NCBI RefSeq assembly: GCF_004345615.1
Contig: NZ_SLWK01000002.1
Coordinates: forward strand, 124,001-188,000
DNA length: 64,000 nt
Direction of reading: 5' to 3'
Source: Natronoflexus pectinivorans
GTDB taxonomy: Bacteria; Bacteroidota; Bacteroidia; Bacteroidales; Marinilabiliaceae
Both the position numbers and the translations under genes were made by a program. The notes under the pieces were generated by a model that did not search any database, was not told the DNA's origin, and worked only from the letters and a program-made list of their open reading frames with translations. This document shows, in pieces, positions 28,943-37,372 of this stretch (within the stretch, counting starts at the first letter, position 1; every line of letters starts with the position of its first letter).

Positions 28943-31408
28943 ATGGATAGATTAAAACAAATAATTCAAAATATTTCAGAGAATAAACTCATAAGAGTTT
29001 ATTCAGTTTTGATTTTGTTTGTTTCAGCTCAATTCATAGTAAATGCGGAAACTTTTCGAGTAGGGATATATCCGAATCCTCCAAAACTCTATTTTAATGA
29101 TGCGGGAGAACCTGTTGGTTTTTTTGTAGATATATTGAATGAGATTGCCAAAAATGAGGGGTGGAAGCTGGATTATGTGGAAGGAGAGTGGGAAGATTTT
29201 TATTTAGATATTCAGGGAGGGAAAATAGACATACTTCCTGATGTTGCGTACTCTTCAGGTCGCGATACCATTTTTCACTTTAACCAGATACCAGTTATAG
29301 AATCCTGGTTGGAGATTTTTTCAATGGGGGAAATTATCTCATCTGTTGCAGATTTGGATGGGACTAGGATTGGTGTTTTGCGTGGTTCAATACAGGAATT
29401 ATATTTAAGAGATGATCTGCCAAATTCTTTTCAATTGGAATATGAAGTAATTGGTTACAGAAACTATCCTGAATTGGCTCAGGCTCTGGCTAAGAATGAA
29501 GTCGATTTTATTATTGCCGATCGCTTTTTCTATTTTTCCGGACTGTTTGATTCTGATTTTGTCTCTTCTCCGGTAGTTCTTCGTCCTTCTAAGTTACATT
29601 TTGTGTTTTCTCCGAATATTGACTTATCAACTATCGAAAAAGTTGATCAACGACTTCGGGTTATGATCAATGATCCACAGTCTGTTTATTTCCGATCTTT
29701 GCGTCAATGGCTTGAACGTGATCAGGCCGACGGAATTCCCGGATATGTTTTTTTGTTGATCTATATATTGTTGGGTGTAATCATGTTGTTTGTGGTGTTT
29801 ACACTATTATTAAGAAGTGCCGTTAAAAGTCACACACAACTTTTAGGAGAAAAGAACTCAGAATTGGAGCAGGTAAAGAACGAGCTGGAAGATCAAATGA
29901 CTTTTCTAACCAGCGTTGTACAGGCTGTTCCATCAGGTATATACCGGATTAAGATGAAGGCGGGAAGCGTTTATCACGAGTCAGGCATGCCTATTATCAA
30001 TGTGTTGTACTGCAACGAGCTGTTTGCCAAAATGGTAGGGACAACTGTTGATGAACTCAAGGCTAATCCATATATCCCAATAAATGCCATTCATCCCGAA
30101 GATAGACAGAGTTTTCTGGAGGCCAATCAAAGAGCGTACGATAGAAAAGAGAAATTTATTTGGGAAGGACGACTAATAACAAATGAGAACGAGCGATGGC
30201 ACAGGGACGAGTCTATTCCTTATATTCTTCCAAATGGAGATGTAATCTGGACAGGATCCATGCAGGATATTCATTTTAGAAAAGAAAAGGAAGAAAGACT
30301 ATTCGAAAGTGAGAAGTTGTTCCATAAATTGGCTGAAATATCTCCGGTGGGAATATTCCGTACCAGGGCAAATGGATATACCACATATGTGAATCCACGT
30401 TGGACTGAACTTTCGGGTCTGAGTTTTAGTGAAGCACTTGGAGATGGTTGGTTGAGGGCTGTTCATCCTGAAGATCTCAACAGAGTTGTTTCCGGATGGA
30501 AACAACGTACTCTTGACCAGCAGCCTTCATCAGTGGAGTATCGTTTTCTCAAACCTGACAGGACGGTGGTCTGGGTTCTTGGTTTCGCAGTTCCTGAAAA
30601 AAATGACGATGTTTTTGAAGGTTACATTGGTACCATCACAGATATCACTGAAAGAAAAATAAATGAACTCATTTTGGAACAAAAAAACAATGAGTTAACC
30701 AAAGCAAAGGAAAAGGCAGAGGAGAGTGATCGTTTAAAATCAGCATTTTTGGCAAATATGAGCCACGAGATTCGTACTCCGATGAATGCGATATATGGGT
30801 TTTCAGAACTTTTACGCACGGCTGAAGGCGATGCCGAACGTGAGGAGTTTATCACGATAATTAAAGAAAATAGTCATCTGCTTCTGGGTATTATCAGTGA
30901 TATTCTTGATGTTTCCAGAATTGAGGCGGGTCAAATCACGGTGTCGTTAACAGAATTCTCTCTTAATGAGGTGTTTGATTCGGTTTTTGCACTGTTTAAA
31001 ACCCGTGTAAAAGCTGGAAAAGCAGAATTGTTAATAGAAAAGGGAGCAGTGACACCATCTGATATGATATATTCTGATGAGGTTAAACTGCGTCAGATTT
31101 TGAATAATCTGCTATCGAATGCGGTTAAATTTACCCCGGAGGGAAAGATTATAGCCGGTTACCAATTTAAATCAGACCATATTGAGCTTTATGTGAAAGA
31201 TACCGGCGTAGGAATTCCTGAAAATTGTTTTTATCAGGTATTTGAACGCTTTCAACAGGTCAATAACTCACTCACTCATTCCTTAAAAGGAACAGGTTTA
31301 GGACTGTCAATAGCCAAAGCGTACGTTGAAATGTTAGGTGGGAAGATTTGGTTTGAATCGCAGGAAGGGAGAGGAACGAGTTTTTATTTTACGTTGCCGG
31401 TAAAATAA
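28943..31408 (+). CDS. Sensor histidine kinase with periplasmic SBP_bac_3-like domain and two PAS domains
   Basis: The 821-residue inner-membrane kinase has an N-terminal signal or anchor (about 18-34). A periplasmic solute-binding-protein-like domain follows (about 37-255: FRVGIYPNPPKLYFNDAGEPVGFFVDIL, then IGVLRGS and DFIIADR). A transmembrane helix lies at about 269-290, then a short coiled coil and two PAS domains (about 320-450 and 455-575). HisKA has SHEIRTPMN with the phospho-acceptor His608. The HATPase has NNLLSNAVKFTPEGK, DTGVGIP and GTGLGLSIAKA. There is no receiver or DNA-binding domain, and no response regulator gene lies next to it, so the partner is elsewhere. Amino-acid-type SBP_bac_3 folds suggest a small polar ligand. 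It lies between GH28 and the starch locus, with terminators on both sides. Confidence 0.92.
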   Translation: MDRLKQIIQNISENKLIRVYSVLILFVSAQFIVNAETFRVGIYPNPPKLYFNDAGEPVGFFVDILNEIAKNEGWKLDYVEGEWEDFYLDIQGGKIDILPDVAYSSGRDTIFHFNQIPVIESWLEIFSMGEIISSVADLDGTRIGVLRGSIQELYLRDDLPNSFQLEYEVIGYRNYPELAQALAKNEVDFIIADRFFYFSGLFDSDFVSSPVVLRPSKLHFVFSPNIDLSTIEKVDQRLRVMINDPQSVYFRSLRQWLERDQADGIPGYVFLLIYILLGVIMLFVVFTLLLRSAVKSHTQLLGEKNSELEQVKNELEDQMTFLTSVVQAVPSGIYRIKMKAGSVYHESGMPIINVLYCNELFAKMVGTTVDELKANPYIPINAIHPEDRQSFLEANQRAYDRKEKFIWEGRLITNENERWHRDESIPYILPNGDVIWTGSMQDIHFRKEKEERLFESEKLFHKLAEISPVGIFRTRANGYTTYVNPRWTELSGLSFSEALGDGWLRAVHPEDLNRVVSGWKQRTLDQQPSSVEYRFLKPDRTVVWVLGFAVPEKNDDVFEGYIGTITDITERKINELILEQKNNELTKAKEKAEESDRLKSAFLANMSHEIRTPMNAIYGFSELLRTAEGDAEREEFITIIKENSHLLLGIISDILDVSRIEAGQITVSLTEFSLNEVFDSVFALFKTRVKAGKAELLIEKGAVTPSDMIYSDEVKLRQILNNLLSNAVKFTPEGKIIAGYQFKSDHIELYVKDTGVGIPENCFYQVFERFQQVNNSLTHSLKGTGLGLSIAKAYVEMLGGKIWFESQEGRGTSFYFTLPVK

Positions 31409-31409
31409 A

Positions 31410-31440
31410 AACCACTCCGAAGCTTAACTCCGGAGTGGTT
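31410..31440 (-). terminator. Terminator of the minus-strand maltodextrin operon
   Basis: The stem AACCACTCCG / CGGAGTGGTT has a U-rich tail only on the minus strand (TTTTTATTTTA), so it mainly ends the operon arriving from the right. It also lies just after the kinase stop codon and may help there. Confidence 0.7.
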
Positions 31441-31464
31441 AGACAAACCATTTTGAAGGAATGG

Positions 31465-32835
31465 TTATTTGTTTATGGTGATGATATTATAATCCCATGG
31501 TTTCAATGTTAATGACTCAAATGGAAGAGTCATGCTTTTCTTTGAAAAGTATTCCTGATACTCTCCGGAAATTCCAACAGAGGCATCTAGTACAATTTCT
31601 TGTGGAGAAAGATTAAAAAGGGCAACAACTTTGTTGTTGTCTTTTTCCCTTTTAAATAGGAAGATCTCTTCCGGATACTCGGTGGTTATGATGGTCATTT
31701 CTCCACCGGCTTTACCGTTCCATAAAGCTCTGTTTTCTTTCTTTAACCTGATAAGAGATTGGTAGAACGGCGTCATATTCATAGGATCGCTCCAATCTAC
31801 TTCATCTTTCTCAAAGAATTCCAGCATGTGATCCATTCCAACTTCCTGACCGGTATAAATCAGAGGCATCCCTTCAATAGCGAAAGTCAGCGTGGCAAAA
31901 GTTTTTACTGCGTCACCCATTCTTTCAAACTCGGTTGATGCCCAACTGTTCTCGTCATGGTTTGTGATGAATTGCATGGGGTAAGTCCCTAGAGGATAAG
32001 TTTCGTAGAGATTTTCGAAATATTCCACAACATGCGTCACATTCTGCTCTCCGGCTGCCACGGCATTCATGATGTGATGGAACGACCAACCATAATTTGA
32101 GTTAAAGGCTTTGTTCAAGAGTGCGGTTTCATCTTCGTCTTCAGCTAAAAGATAAACAGGTTTAATTTTGTCCAGTGCTACCCTTGCATCCTCCCAAAAG
32201 TCCACAGGAACCAGCCCGGCCACATCGCAGCGATAGCCATCAATATTTGCCTCCCGTACCCAGAACTCAAGCGCATCAATCATGGCAGCCCTCATTTCAT
32301 GGTTGTTGTAATCAAGCTGCGCTACGTCTGTCCAGTCGTAAGGAGCAAACATGTTTCCCAATGAGTCACGATCGTACCATTCAGGATGTTTTTCAACCCA
32401 TGGGTGATCCCACGCTGAATGATTGGCCACCCAGTCGAGAAATACTTTCATTCCCAAATCGTGCGCTTGATTAACAATGGCTTTGAAGTCTTCAAAAGTG
32501 CCAAATTCGGGATTGACACCTTTGTAGTCTTTAATGGAGTAGTAGGAACCAAGTGTTCCTTTTCGTTCTTTTTCGCCAATGGGATGGATGGGCATAAACC
32601 ATAAAAAATCAACTCCCAGTTCATTCAGTCGCGGCAGATGCTCTGCAAATGCCTCAAAAGTACCTTCAGGAGTAAACTGACGTACATTTACCTCGTAAAT
32701 TACCGCGTTATGACTCCAATCCGGGATTGGAACCTTGCTGACAGGTCTTTGTTTTTTAGATATTTCTTGTTGAGTCTGCGTACCACAGGCCGATATAAGG
32801 CCAATCAGGGCAAACAGAAAAATAAATTTCTTCAT
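31465..32835 (-). CDS. GH13 alpha-amylase family lipoprotein
   Basis: The 456-residue protein has a lipobox LISAC with lipidated Cys17. The next residues (GTQTQQE) lack the acidic cluster typical of surface lipoproteins, so a periplasm-facing anchor is more likely. The TIM barrel has all four GH13 regions: DWVANH, DGYRCDVAGL (nucleophile Asp near 203), LLAEDED (general acid Glu near 230) and FITNHDENS (transition-state Asp near 292). A small C-terminal beta domain follows. It hydrolyses alpha-1,4 glucans or maltodextrins; the subfamily is not certain. It is the last gene of the minus-strand arm, 255 bp after the GH31 gene, with three hairpins in that gap, so it may be uncoupled from the upstream genes. 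Confidence 0.92.
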   Translation of the reverse strand: MKKFIFLFALIGLISACGTQTQQEISKKQRPVSKVPIPDWSHNAVIYEVNVRQFTPEGTFEAFAEHLPRLNELGVDFLWFMPIHPIGEKERKGTLGSYYSIKDYKGVNPEFGTFEDFKAIVNQAHDLGMKVFLDWVANHSAWDHPWVEKHPEWYDRDSLGNMFAPYDWTDVAQLDYNNHEMRAAMIDALEFWVREANIDGYRCDVAGLVPVDFWEDARVALDKIKPVYLLAEDEDETALLNKAFNSNYGWSFHHIMNAVAAGEQNVTHVVEYFENLYETYPLGTYPMQFITNHDENSWASTEFERMGDAVKTFATLTFAIEGMPLIYTGQEVGMDHMLEFFEKDEVDWSDPMNMTPFYQSLIRLKKENRALWNGKAGGEMTIITTEYPEEIFLFKREKDNNKVVALFNLSPQEIVLDASVGISGEYQEYFSKKSMTLPFESLTLKPWDYNIITINK

Positions 32836-32914
32836 TTTATTCTATTTTGATGTTTGTATTGTTTTAATTAATTATAAATAGGTCTCTTATGTGGTTTAGT
32901 CAAGTCTGAAAGGG

Positions 32915-33004
32915 TTCAATCCCGTTCGGGATTGAAATTTTTGGGTCTGTTTTAACCGTAAGTTTTACTTACGGTTATTCAGATTTAATCCCTATCGGGA
33001 TTAA
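32915..33004. repeat. Cluster of three hairpin elements in the GH31-GH13 spacer
   Basis: Three inverted repeats lie within 90 bp: TTCAATCCCG / CGGGATTGAA (32915-32936), AACCGTAAG / CTTACGGTT (32954-32976) and TTAATCCC / GGGATTAA (32985-33004). The first and third share the AATCCC / GGGATT core. No long U-run follows on the minus strand, so mRNA processing, partial attenuation or a REP-like element is possible. Confidence 0.6.
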
Positions 33005-33090
33005 TTGAATTTCCCACAATCTTAACTAAACGATCTTAGTCAAACTCTATTCTATTTTTGAGAGCACAGAGTCTTATTTTTTTCTAATAC

Positions 33091-35496
33091 TTATTTTCTT
33101 ATTACTATTTCTACTTTTTCCGTTCCCCTGTTAAATGGGATGATTAGTTTTGAACCGTTTATATCATACGAGAAGTCTGTTCTTCTTCCGTTTATGTTGA
33201 CTCTTCTTGGCTCTTTCTCTAAATTGTGTATTGTAACAATATAGTGTCTTTGCTCCGGTTTTCCGTAATAATTGCCCTTGTTGCAATTCATTTCAATTCT
33301 TAACTGTCGCCCGGTGTTGGTTGCTTTGTAAGACACCAACTCATACTCATCATTCTCAAGAGATGTCGGATTTTTGCCGTCATCCATGAACATCTGCCCA
33401 TGTCCATTTTCTGTTTTGGGATGGTGGTAATAACTTACCAAAAGAGTGTCTGTTGAGAAAAAGTCGGTGGACATGATCGGTTTAGCTTTCGTAATGAAAC
33501 TACCTGCTTTCACAAATACAGGTATGTTCTCAAAGGGCGTTTCAACAGAAATGGTTTGTCCTCCACTGTAAATTTGATTGTTGAAAAGGTGAATCCAGTA
33601 GCCTTCAGGCATTGTAACATCGCGGGAACGAATGCCTGGCTCTAGTACCGGCGCAACCAAAAGGTTGTCGCCCCAGTAGTAGGTATCATAAATGTCGAAA
33701 TAATCAGAATTGTTCGGGTGCTCATAGAAAAGTGGACGGGCAAGAGGGGTCCCCTCTGTTGTTTGTTGCCAACTCATGGTGTATAGGTATGGCAACAGTT
33801 CATACCTTAGTTTTATAAACTCCCTGGTAACATCTTGCGATTTCTGACTGAAATAGATGGGCTCTGAAGGAACGCTTTCACCATGGGGACGATAAATGGG
33901 GTTGAATACTCCAAATTGCATCCATCTGGTATATAACTCATCATCTTTTTCTCCGGCGGCAAATCCTCCCAAATCGGAGTGCATGTATGGGATTCCACTC
34001 ACCGACATGCCCAACATAATGGGAAGTTGTGCCCTAAATCCATCCCAACATCTGGATACATCTCCCGACCATGGAAAAACGGAATACCTCTGGCTCCCTG
34101 CATATCCTGCCCGGTTTAGGAAAAACAACCTTTGATCGGGATAATGCTCGCGGTATTTATCATGCAGCATTTTACTCCAGTAGTGTCCGTAGATGTTATG
34201 TATCTCATCAGACATCCCTGCTTTGTAGTAAATTCCCGATGGATGTTTTTCAGGTTCACCCAAATCACCCCACCATCCAGCGATTCCTTTCTCTATGTGC
34301 GGCACATGTTTATTCCAAAACCATTCCATGGCGTCGGGGTTAAATACATCGATTAATGATGCAGGCCCAAACCAAAAATCGTCAATAACAAATGCGTTTC
34401 CTGTGCTGTCCTTTCCAAAGTATCCCTTTTGAGCCATTTCATCGTAATGGTCTGAATCAGTCAGGAAAAAAGGCTCTGTGATTAGGATGGTTTTGACTCC
34501 GTTATCCAAAAAATGATCAATCATTTTTTGAGGCTCAGGCCAGTTCTCTTTTTCCCATGTTAGATTTCCCATTCTGAAATCGCCAATTCCTTTTCCAAAC
34601 CAATAGAGATCCATAATCATGGCATCCAATGGAAATCCGGCCATGATGGTGGAGTCGGCTACATTTACCGCGTGTTCCTGCGAAGTATATCCAAATCGAC
34701 TTTGTAAGTGACCCAGTGCCCAGATAGGGGGGAGTGGCTGAGTGCCTGTCAATAGTGTGTATTCCTTTAAAGTTTCTTTGTGGTTGTTTCCGGTAACAAT
34801 ATATACAGTGAAGTTTTCCATGTTGGATTCCAGTCTGAATATATTTTCATCGCTGTATCCAATATCGGCTGTAGCTCGTTGAGGTGAGTCAAAAAATATT
34901 AGATATGGGCGATCGGATACAAAAACAGGAACGGAATAGTTGAGGTTTTCTGCACCCCATGCGTAACCCCAGTGTGGCTCGTTGTTGAGTTTTAACTGGT
35001 AGCCTCGTCTATCCATCGGGATGGCGCGACTTCCACCTCCGGTTACTCGCTCTCCAGGCTGCAATTGAATTGAAACACCGGTTGAGTTCCCATTTTGCAT
35101 ACTTCCATGAATCAGAATGGTTTCCTGGTGCTGAGATCCGGTGCGTAAACTTATTTCAAAGGGCTTTTTTTGGATGGTGACTTGATTTTGACCCATTCTG
35201 GCCATAATTCTGGAGTCTTGTTCCTGAACAATTAAGGGTTGTGATCCGGGATGTGCAATCAGCGCATCACTTGGATTACTGAAAATTGAATCTCTGCAAA
35301 AAGAGATCATGATGCTGTTTGGGGTTACAGCGGCCATTCGTATATGACCTTCGTTGGTGGTTAAGACCAGACAATCCCTGGTTTGGGAGTGGTTAATTAA
35401 ACTGACTTTGGAGTTATTCCCGGCTGGCGAGCCCCAGAGGGCTGCCAGAGGAATAATCAGGAGAATTTGGGGAATAATAAACCTGAATTTTAACAT
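33091..35496 (-). CDS. Glycoside hydrolase family 31 (alpha-glucosidase-like)
   Basis: The 801-residue enzyme has an N-terminal signal peptide (MLKFRFIIPQILLIIPLAALWG) and probably acts in the periplasm. The N-terminal beta-sandwich (about 50-240) is followed by a TIM barrel with GH31 motifs. The nucleophile Asp is in WWGDLGEPE near residue 408, and the acid/base Asp is in FPWSGDVS near 476. SDLGGF near 507 belongs to the substrate pocket. The C-terminal beta domains include RSRDVTMPEGYWIHLFN. The WGDLGEP form differs from the usual W-x-D-M-N-E, so linkage preference (alpha-1,4, alpha-1,6 or transglycosylation) is open. It starts 7 bp after the SusA-like gene, so the two are translationally close. 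It would release glucose or trim branched oligosaccharides. Confidence 0.93.
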   Translation of the reverse strand: MLKFRFIIPQILLIIPLAALWGSPAGNNSKVSLINHSQTRDCLVLTTNEGHIRMAAVTPNSIMISFCRDSIFSNPSDALIAHPGSQPLIVQEQDSRIMARMGQNQVTIQKKPFEISLRTGSQHQETILIHGSMQNGNSTGVSIQLQPGERVTGGGSRAIPMDRRGYQLKLNNEPHWGYAWGAENLNYSVPVFVSDRPYLIFFDSPQRATADIGYSDENIFRLESNMENFTVYIVTGNNHKETLKEYTLLTGTQPLPPIWALGHLQSRFGYTSQEHAVNVADSTIMAGFPLDAMIMDLYWFGKGIGDFRMGNLTWEKENWPEPQKMIDHFLDNGVKTILITEPFFLTDSDHYDEMAQKGYFGKDSTGNAFVIDDFWFGPASLIDVFNPDAMEWFWNKHVPHIEKGIAGWWGDLGEPEKHPSGIYYKAGMSDEIHNIYGHYWSKMLHDKYREHYPDQRLFFLNRAGYAGSQRYSVFPWSGDVSRCWDGFRAQLPIMLGMSVSGIPYMHSDLGGFAAGEKDDELYTRWMQFGVFNPIYRPHGESVPSEPIYFSQKSQDVTREFIKLRYELLPYLYTMSWQQTTEGTPLARPLFYEHPNNSDYFDIYDTYYWGDNLLVAPVLEPGIRSRDVTMPEGYWIHLFNNQIYSGGQTISVETPFENIPVFVKAGSFITKAKPIMSTDFFSTDTLLVSYYHHPKTENGHGQMFMDDGKNPTSLENDEYELVSYKATNTGRQLRIEMNCNKGNYYGKPEQRHYIVTIHNLEKEPRRVNINGRRTDFSYDINGSKLIIPFNRGTEKVEIVIRK

Positions 35497-35503
35497 GGTA
35501 TAG

Positions 35504-37372
35504 CTATTTAAGTTCGATAATCAAGGCTGATTTTGCCGGAACGGTTATTTTGTCCAGTTTTTCATATCTCTTTCCTGTGACTATCTCTCTTCCGCCTGAA
35601 TAGTTGGCCAAAATTTCATTGAAGCGGCTCATGTCCACCTCGGTATTGTTTTCATCATTATTGTTCATCATTACCATGATGGCTTCTCCGTCTAAATATC
35701 TGAAATAGACATATACTTCGTTTTGAGGAACAAAATGCAGCGTGTTTCCGTGATGAATGACATGGCTGTTTTTACGGTAGTTGAGCACGGTGGTCAGGTA
35801 GTCAAACACCTCGTTTTGCTCTGCTGTTCTTCCTTCGCGGGTAAAGGCGTCCACTTCATCGCCGGGCCATCCTCCCGGATAGTTTTGACGAATGGCACCA
35901 TGACTTAGACCTCCATCTTCGCCCATCAAAATTTCACTACCATAGTACCATTGAGGAATACCTCTCACTGTACCCAAAAATGCAATGGCCAGTTTCATTT
36001 TGTTGATATCGTAGTTAAAGAAGTGCATCATTCTGCCGAAATCATGATTTTCGGCAAATACTACCAGGTGTTTTGGATAACGGTAAAGATGATCGTCAGC
36101 TAATACATCGTAAAGACGCTGCAATCCACTGTCCCATCCTTCACCTTCGTTAAATGCACTGCTGATGGCGTAGGCCAATGGGAAATCAAACAGGTTCTTG
36201 ATGTAGGAATTGTATCCATCCTGATTCGGAAAGTCCTTTTGCCAGTAAGCCAGTTGCGAAGTGTTGCCAATCCATGACTCACCAACAATTGAGAAGTCGG
36301 GGTACTCTCTTTTTACGCGAAGAACCCAGTCCGCCATTGCGTCTTTGTCGGGATAAGGATAAGTATCCATTCTGATGCCCTGTAGTCCGGCATACTCAAT
36401 CCACCAGATGCTTTTTTGGGTCAGATAGTTGAGAACAAGTTCATTTTTCAGGTTCATATCCGGCATGGTTGTGTCGAACCAGCCACGAACGGTCAGATCA
36501 AAATCAGCTTTTGATGCATATGGGTCCGAAACCGTGCTCAAACGATAGTTTGAGCGCGTGAACTCAGGGTATTGATGCACCCAGTCTTCCGTTGGTAAAT
36601 CGTTCATCCACCAATGCTTGCTCCCACAATGGTTGAAAATCATATCCATGATAATTTTGATGCCTCTTTCGCGACTTGCATCCACCAGAGCCTTAAATTC
36701 CTCATTGGTTCCCAGTCTGCGATCGATTTTATAATAATCTGTAGTGGCATATCCATGGTAAGATGCTACCGGTTGATCATTTTCAAGAACAGGGTTTAAC
36801 CAAATGGCAGTAAATCCCATATCGCTAATGAAATCCAGACGCTCTTTAATTCCTTGTAAATCGCCCCCGTGACGTCCATATGGCTCGTCCCGGTTTGGCT
36901 TTTCAAGCATTCCGGGAATCATGTCGTTATCGGGGTTGGCATTTGCAAACCTGTCGGGCATAATCAGGTAAATGGCATCCGACTGATTAAACCCTTCCCT
37001 TTCGGCTGAGCCTTCTTCGCGGGTTAAGAGTTCAAATGTTCTGGTGGTACGAACTCTGCGTCCGTCTCTGAACCTGATCTCCAATTTTCCGGGATTGGCA
37101 TCCTTACTGATATTTACATCGATGAAAAGATAGTTTGGATTTTCAACCGCGATGATTCTTTCAATGGAAACACCTGGATAATCAATTTCCGGTCTTAGTA
37201 ACGCGATGTCTTTACCGTATGCCATTAACTGAACGGTTGGGTTTTGAAATCCAATCCACCAGGAAGCGGGCTCGAGTCTCTCTTTTATGTTTGATGCAAA
37301 ACTCTGATTTCCGTTCCCAACCAACAATGTGGCCAGGAGCATAAGAATGATAAATCTACTCTTTTTAAGCAT
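35504..37372 (-). CDS. susA: SusA-like GH13 periplasmic neopullulanase/cyclomaltodextrinase
   Basis: The 622-residue enzyme has a signal peptide ending near QSFAS and an N-terminal cyclomaltodextrinase-type beta-sandwich (about 35-125: EPASWWIGFQNPTVQLMAYG). The GH13 barrel has DMIFNHCG, GIRMDTYPY (nucleophile Asp near 335), IVGESW (acid Glu near 364) and FAENHDFGR (Asp near 442). A C-terminal all-beta domain ends in KSALIIELK. The size and order match SusA of Bacteroides, which breaks imported maltooligosaccharides and pullulan pieces in the periplasm. The gene overlaps the end of the GH65 gene by 8 bp, which indicates translational coupling. The following GH31 gene starts 7 bp later. Confidence 0.93.
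   Translation of the reverse strand: MLKKSRFIILMLLATLLVGNGNQSFASNIKERLEPASWWIGFQNPTVQLMAYGKDIALLRPEIDYPGVSIERIIAVENPNYLFIDVNISKDANPGKLEIRFRDGRRVRTTRTFELLTREEGSAEREGFNQSDAIYLIMPDRFANANPDNDMIPGMLEKPNRDEPYGRHGGDLQGIKERLDFISDMGFTAIWLNPVLENDQPVASYHGYATTDYYKIDRRLGTNEEFKALVDASRERGIKIIMDMIFNHCGSKHWWMNDLPTEDWVHQYPEFTRSNYRLSTVSDPYASKADFDLTVRGWFDTTMPDMNLKNELVLNYLTQKSIWWIEYAGLQGIRMDTYPYPDKDAMADWVLRVKREYPDFSIVGESWIGNTSQLAYWQKDFPNQDGYNSYIKNLFDFPLAYAISSAFNEGEGWDSGLQRLYDVLADDHLYRYPKHLVVFAENHDFGRMMHFFNYDINKMKLAIAFLGTVRGIPQWYYGSEILMGEDGGLSHGAIRQNYPGGWPGDEVDAFTREGRTAEQNEVFDYLTTVLNYRKNSHVIHHGNTLHFVPQNEVYVYFRYLDGEAIMVMMNNNDENNTEVDMSRFNEILANYSGGREIVTGKRYEKLDKITVPAKSALIIELK

Noticed and set aside
31410-31440. Terminator mainly for the kinase gene on plus
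   Set aside because: No U-run follows on the plus strand, whereas the minus strand has one, so it is assigned to the minus-strand operon.
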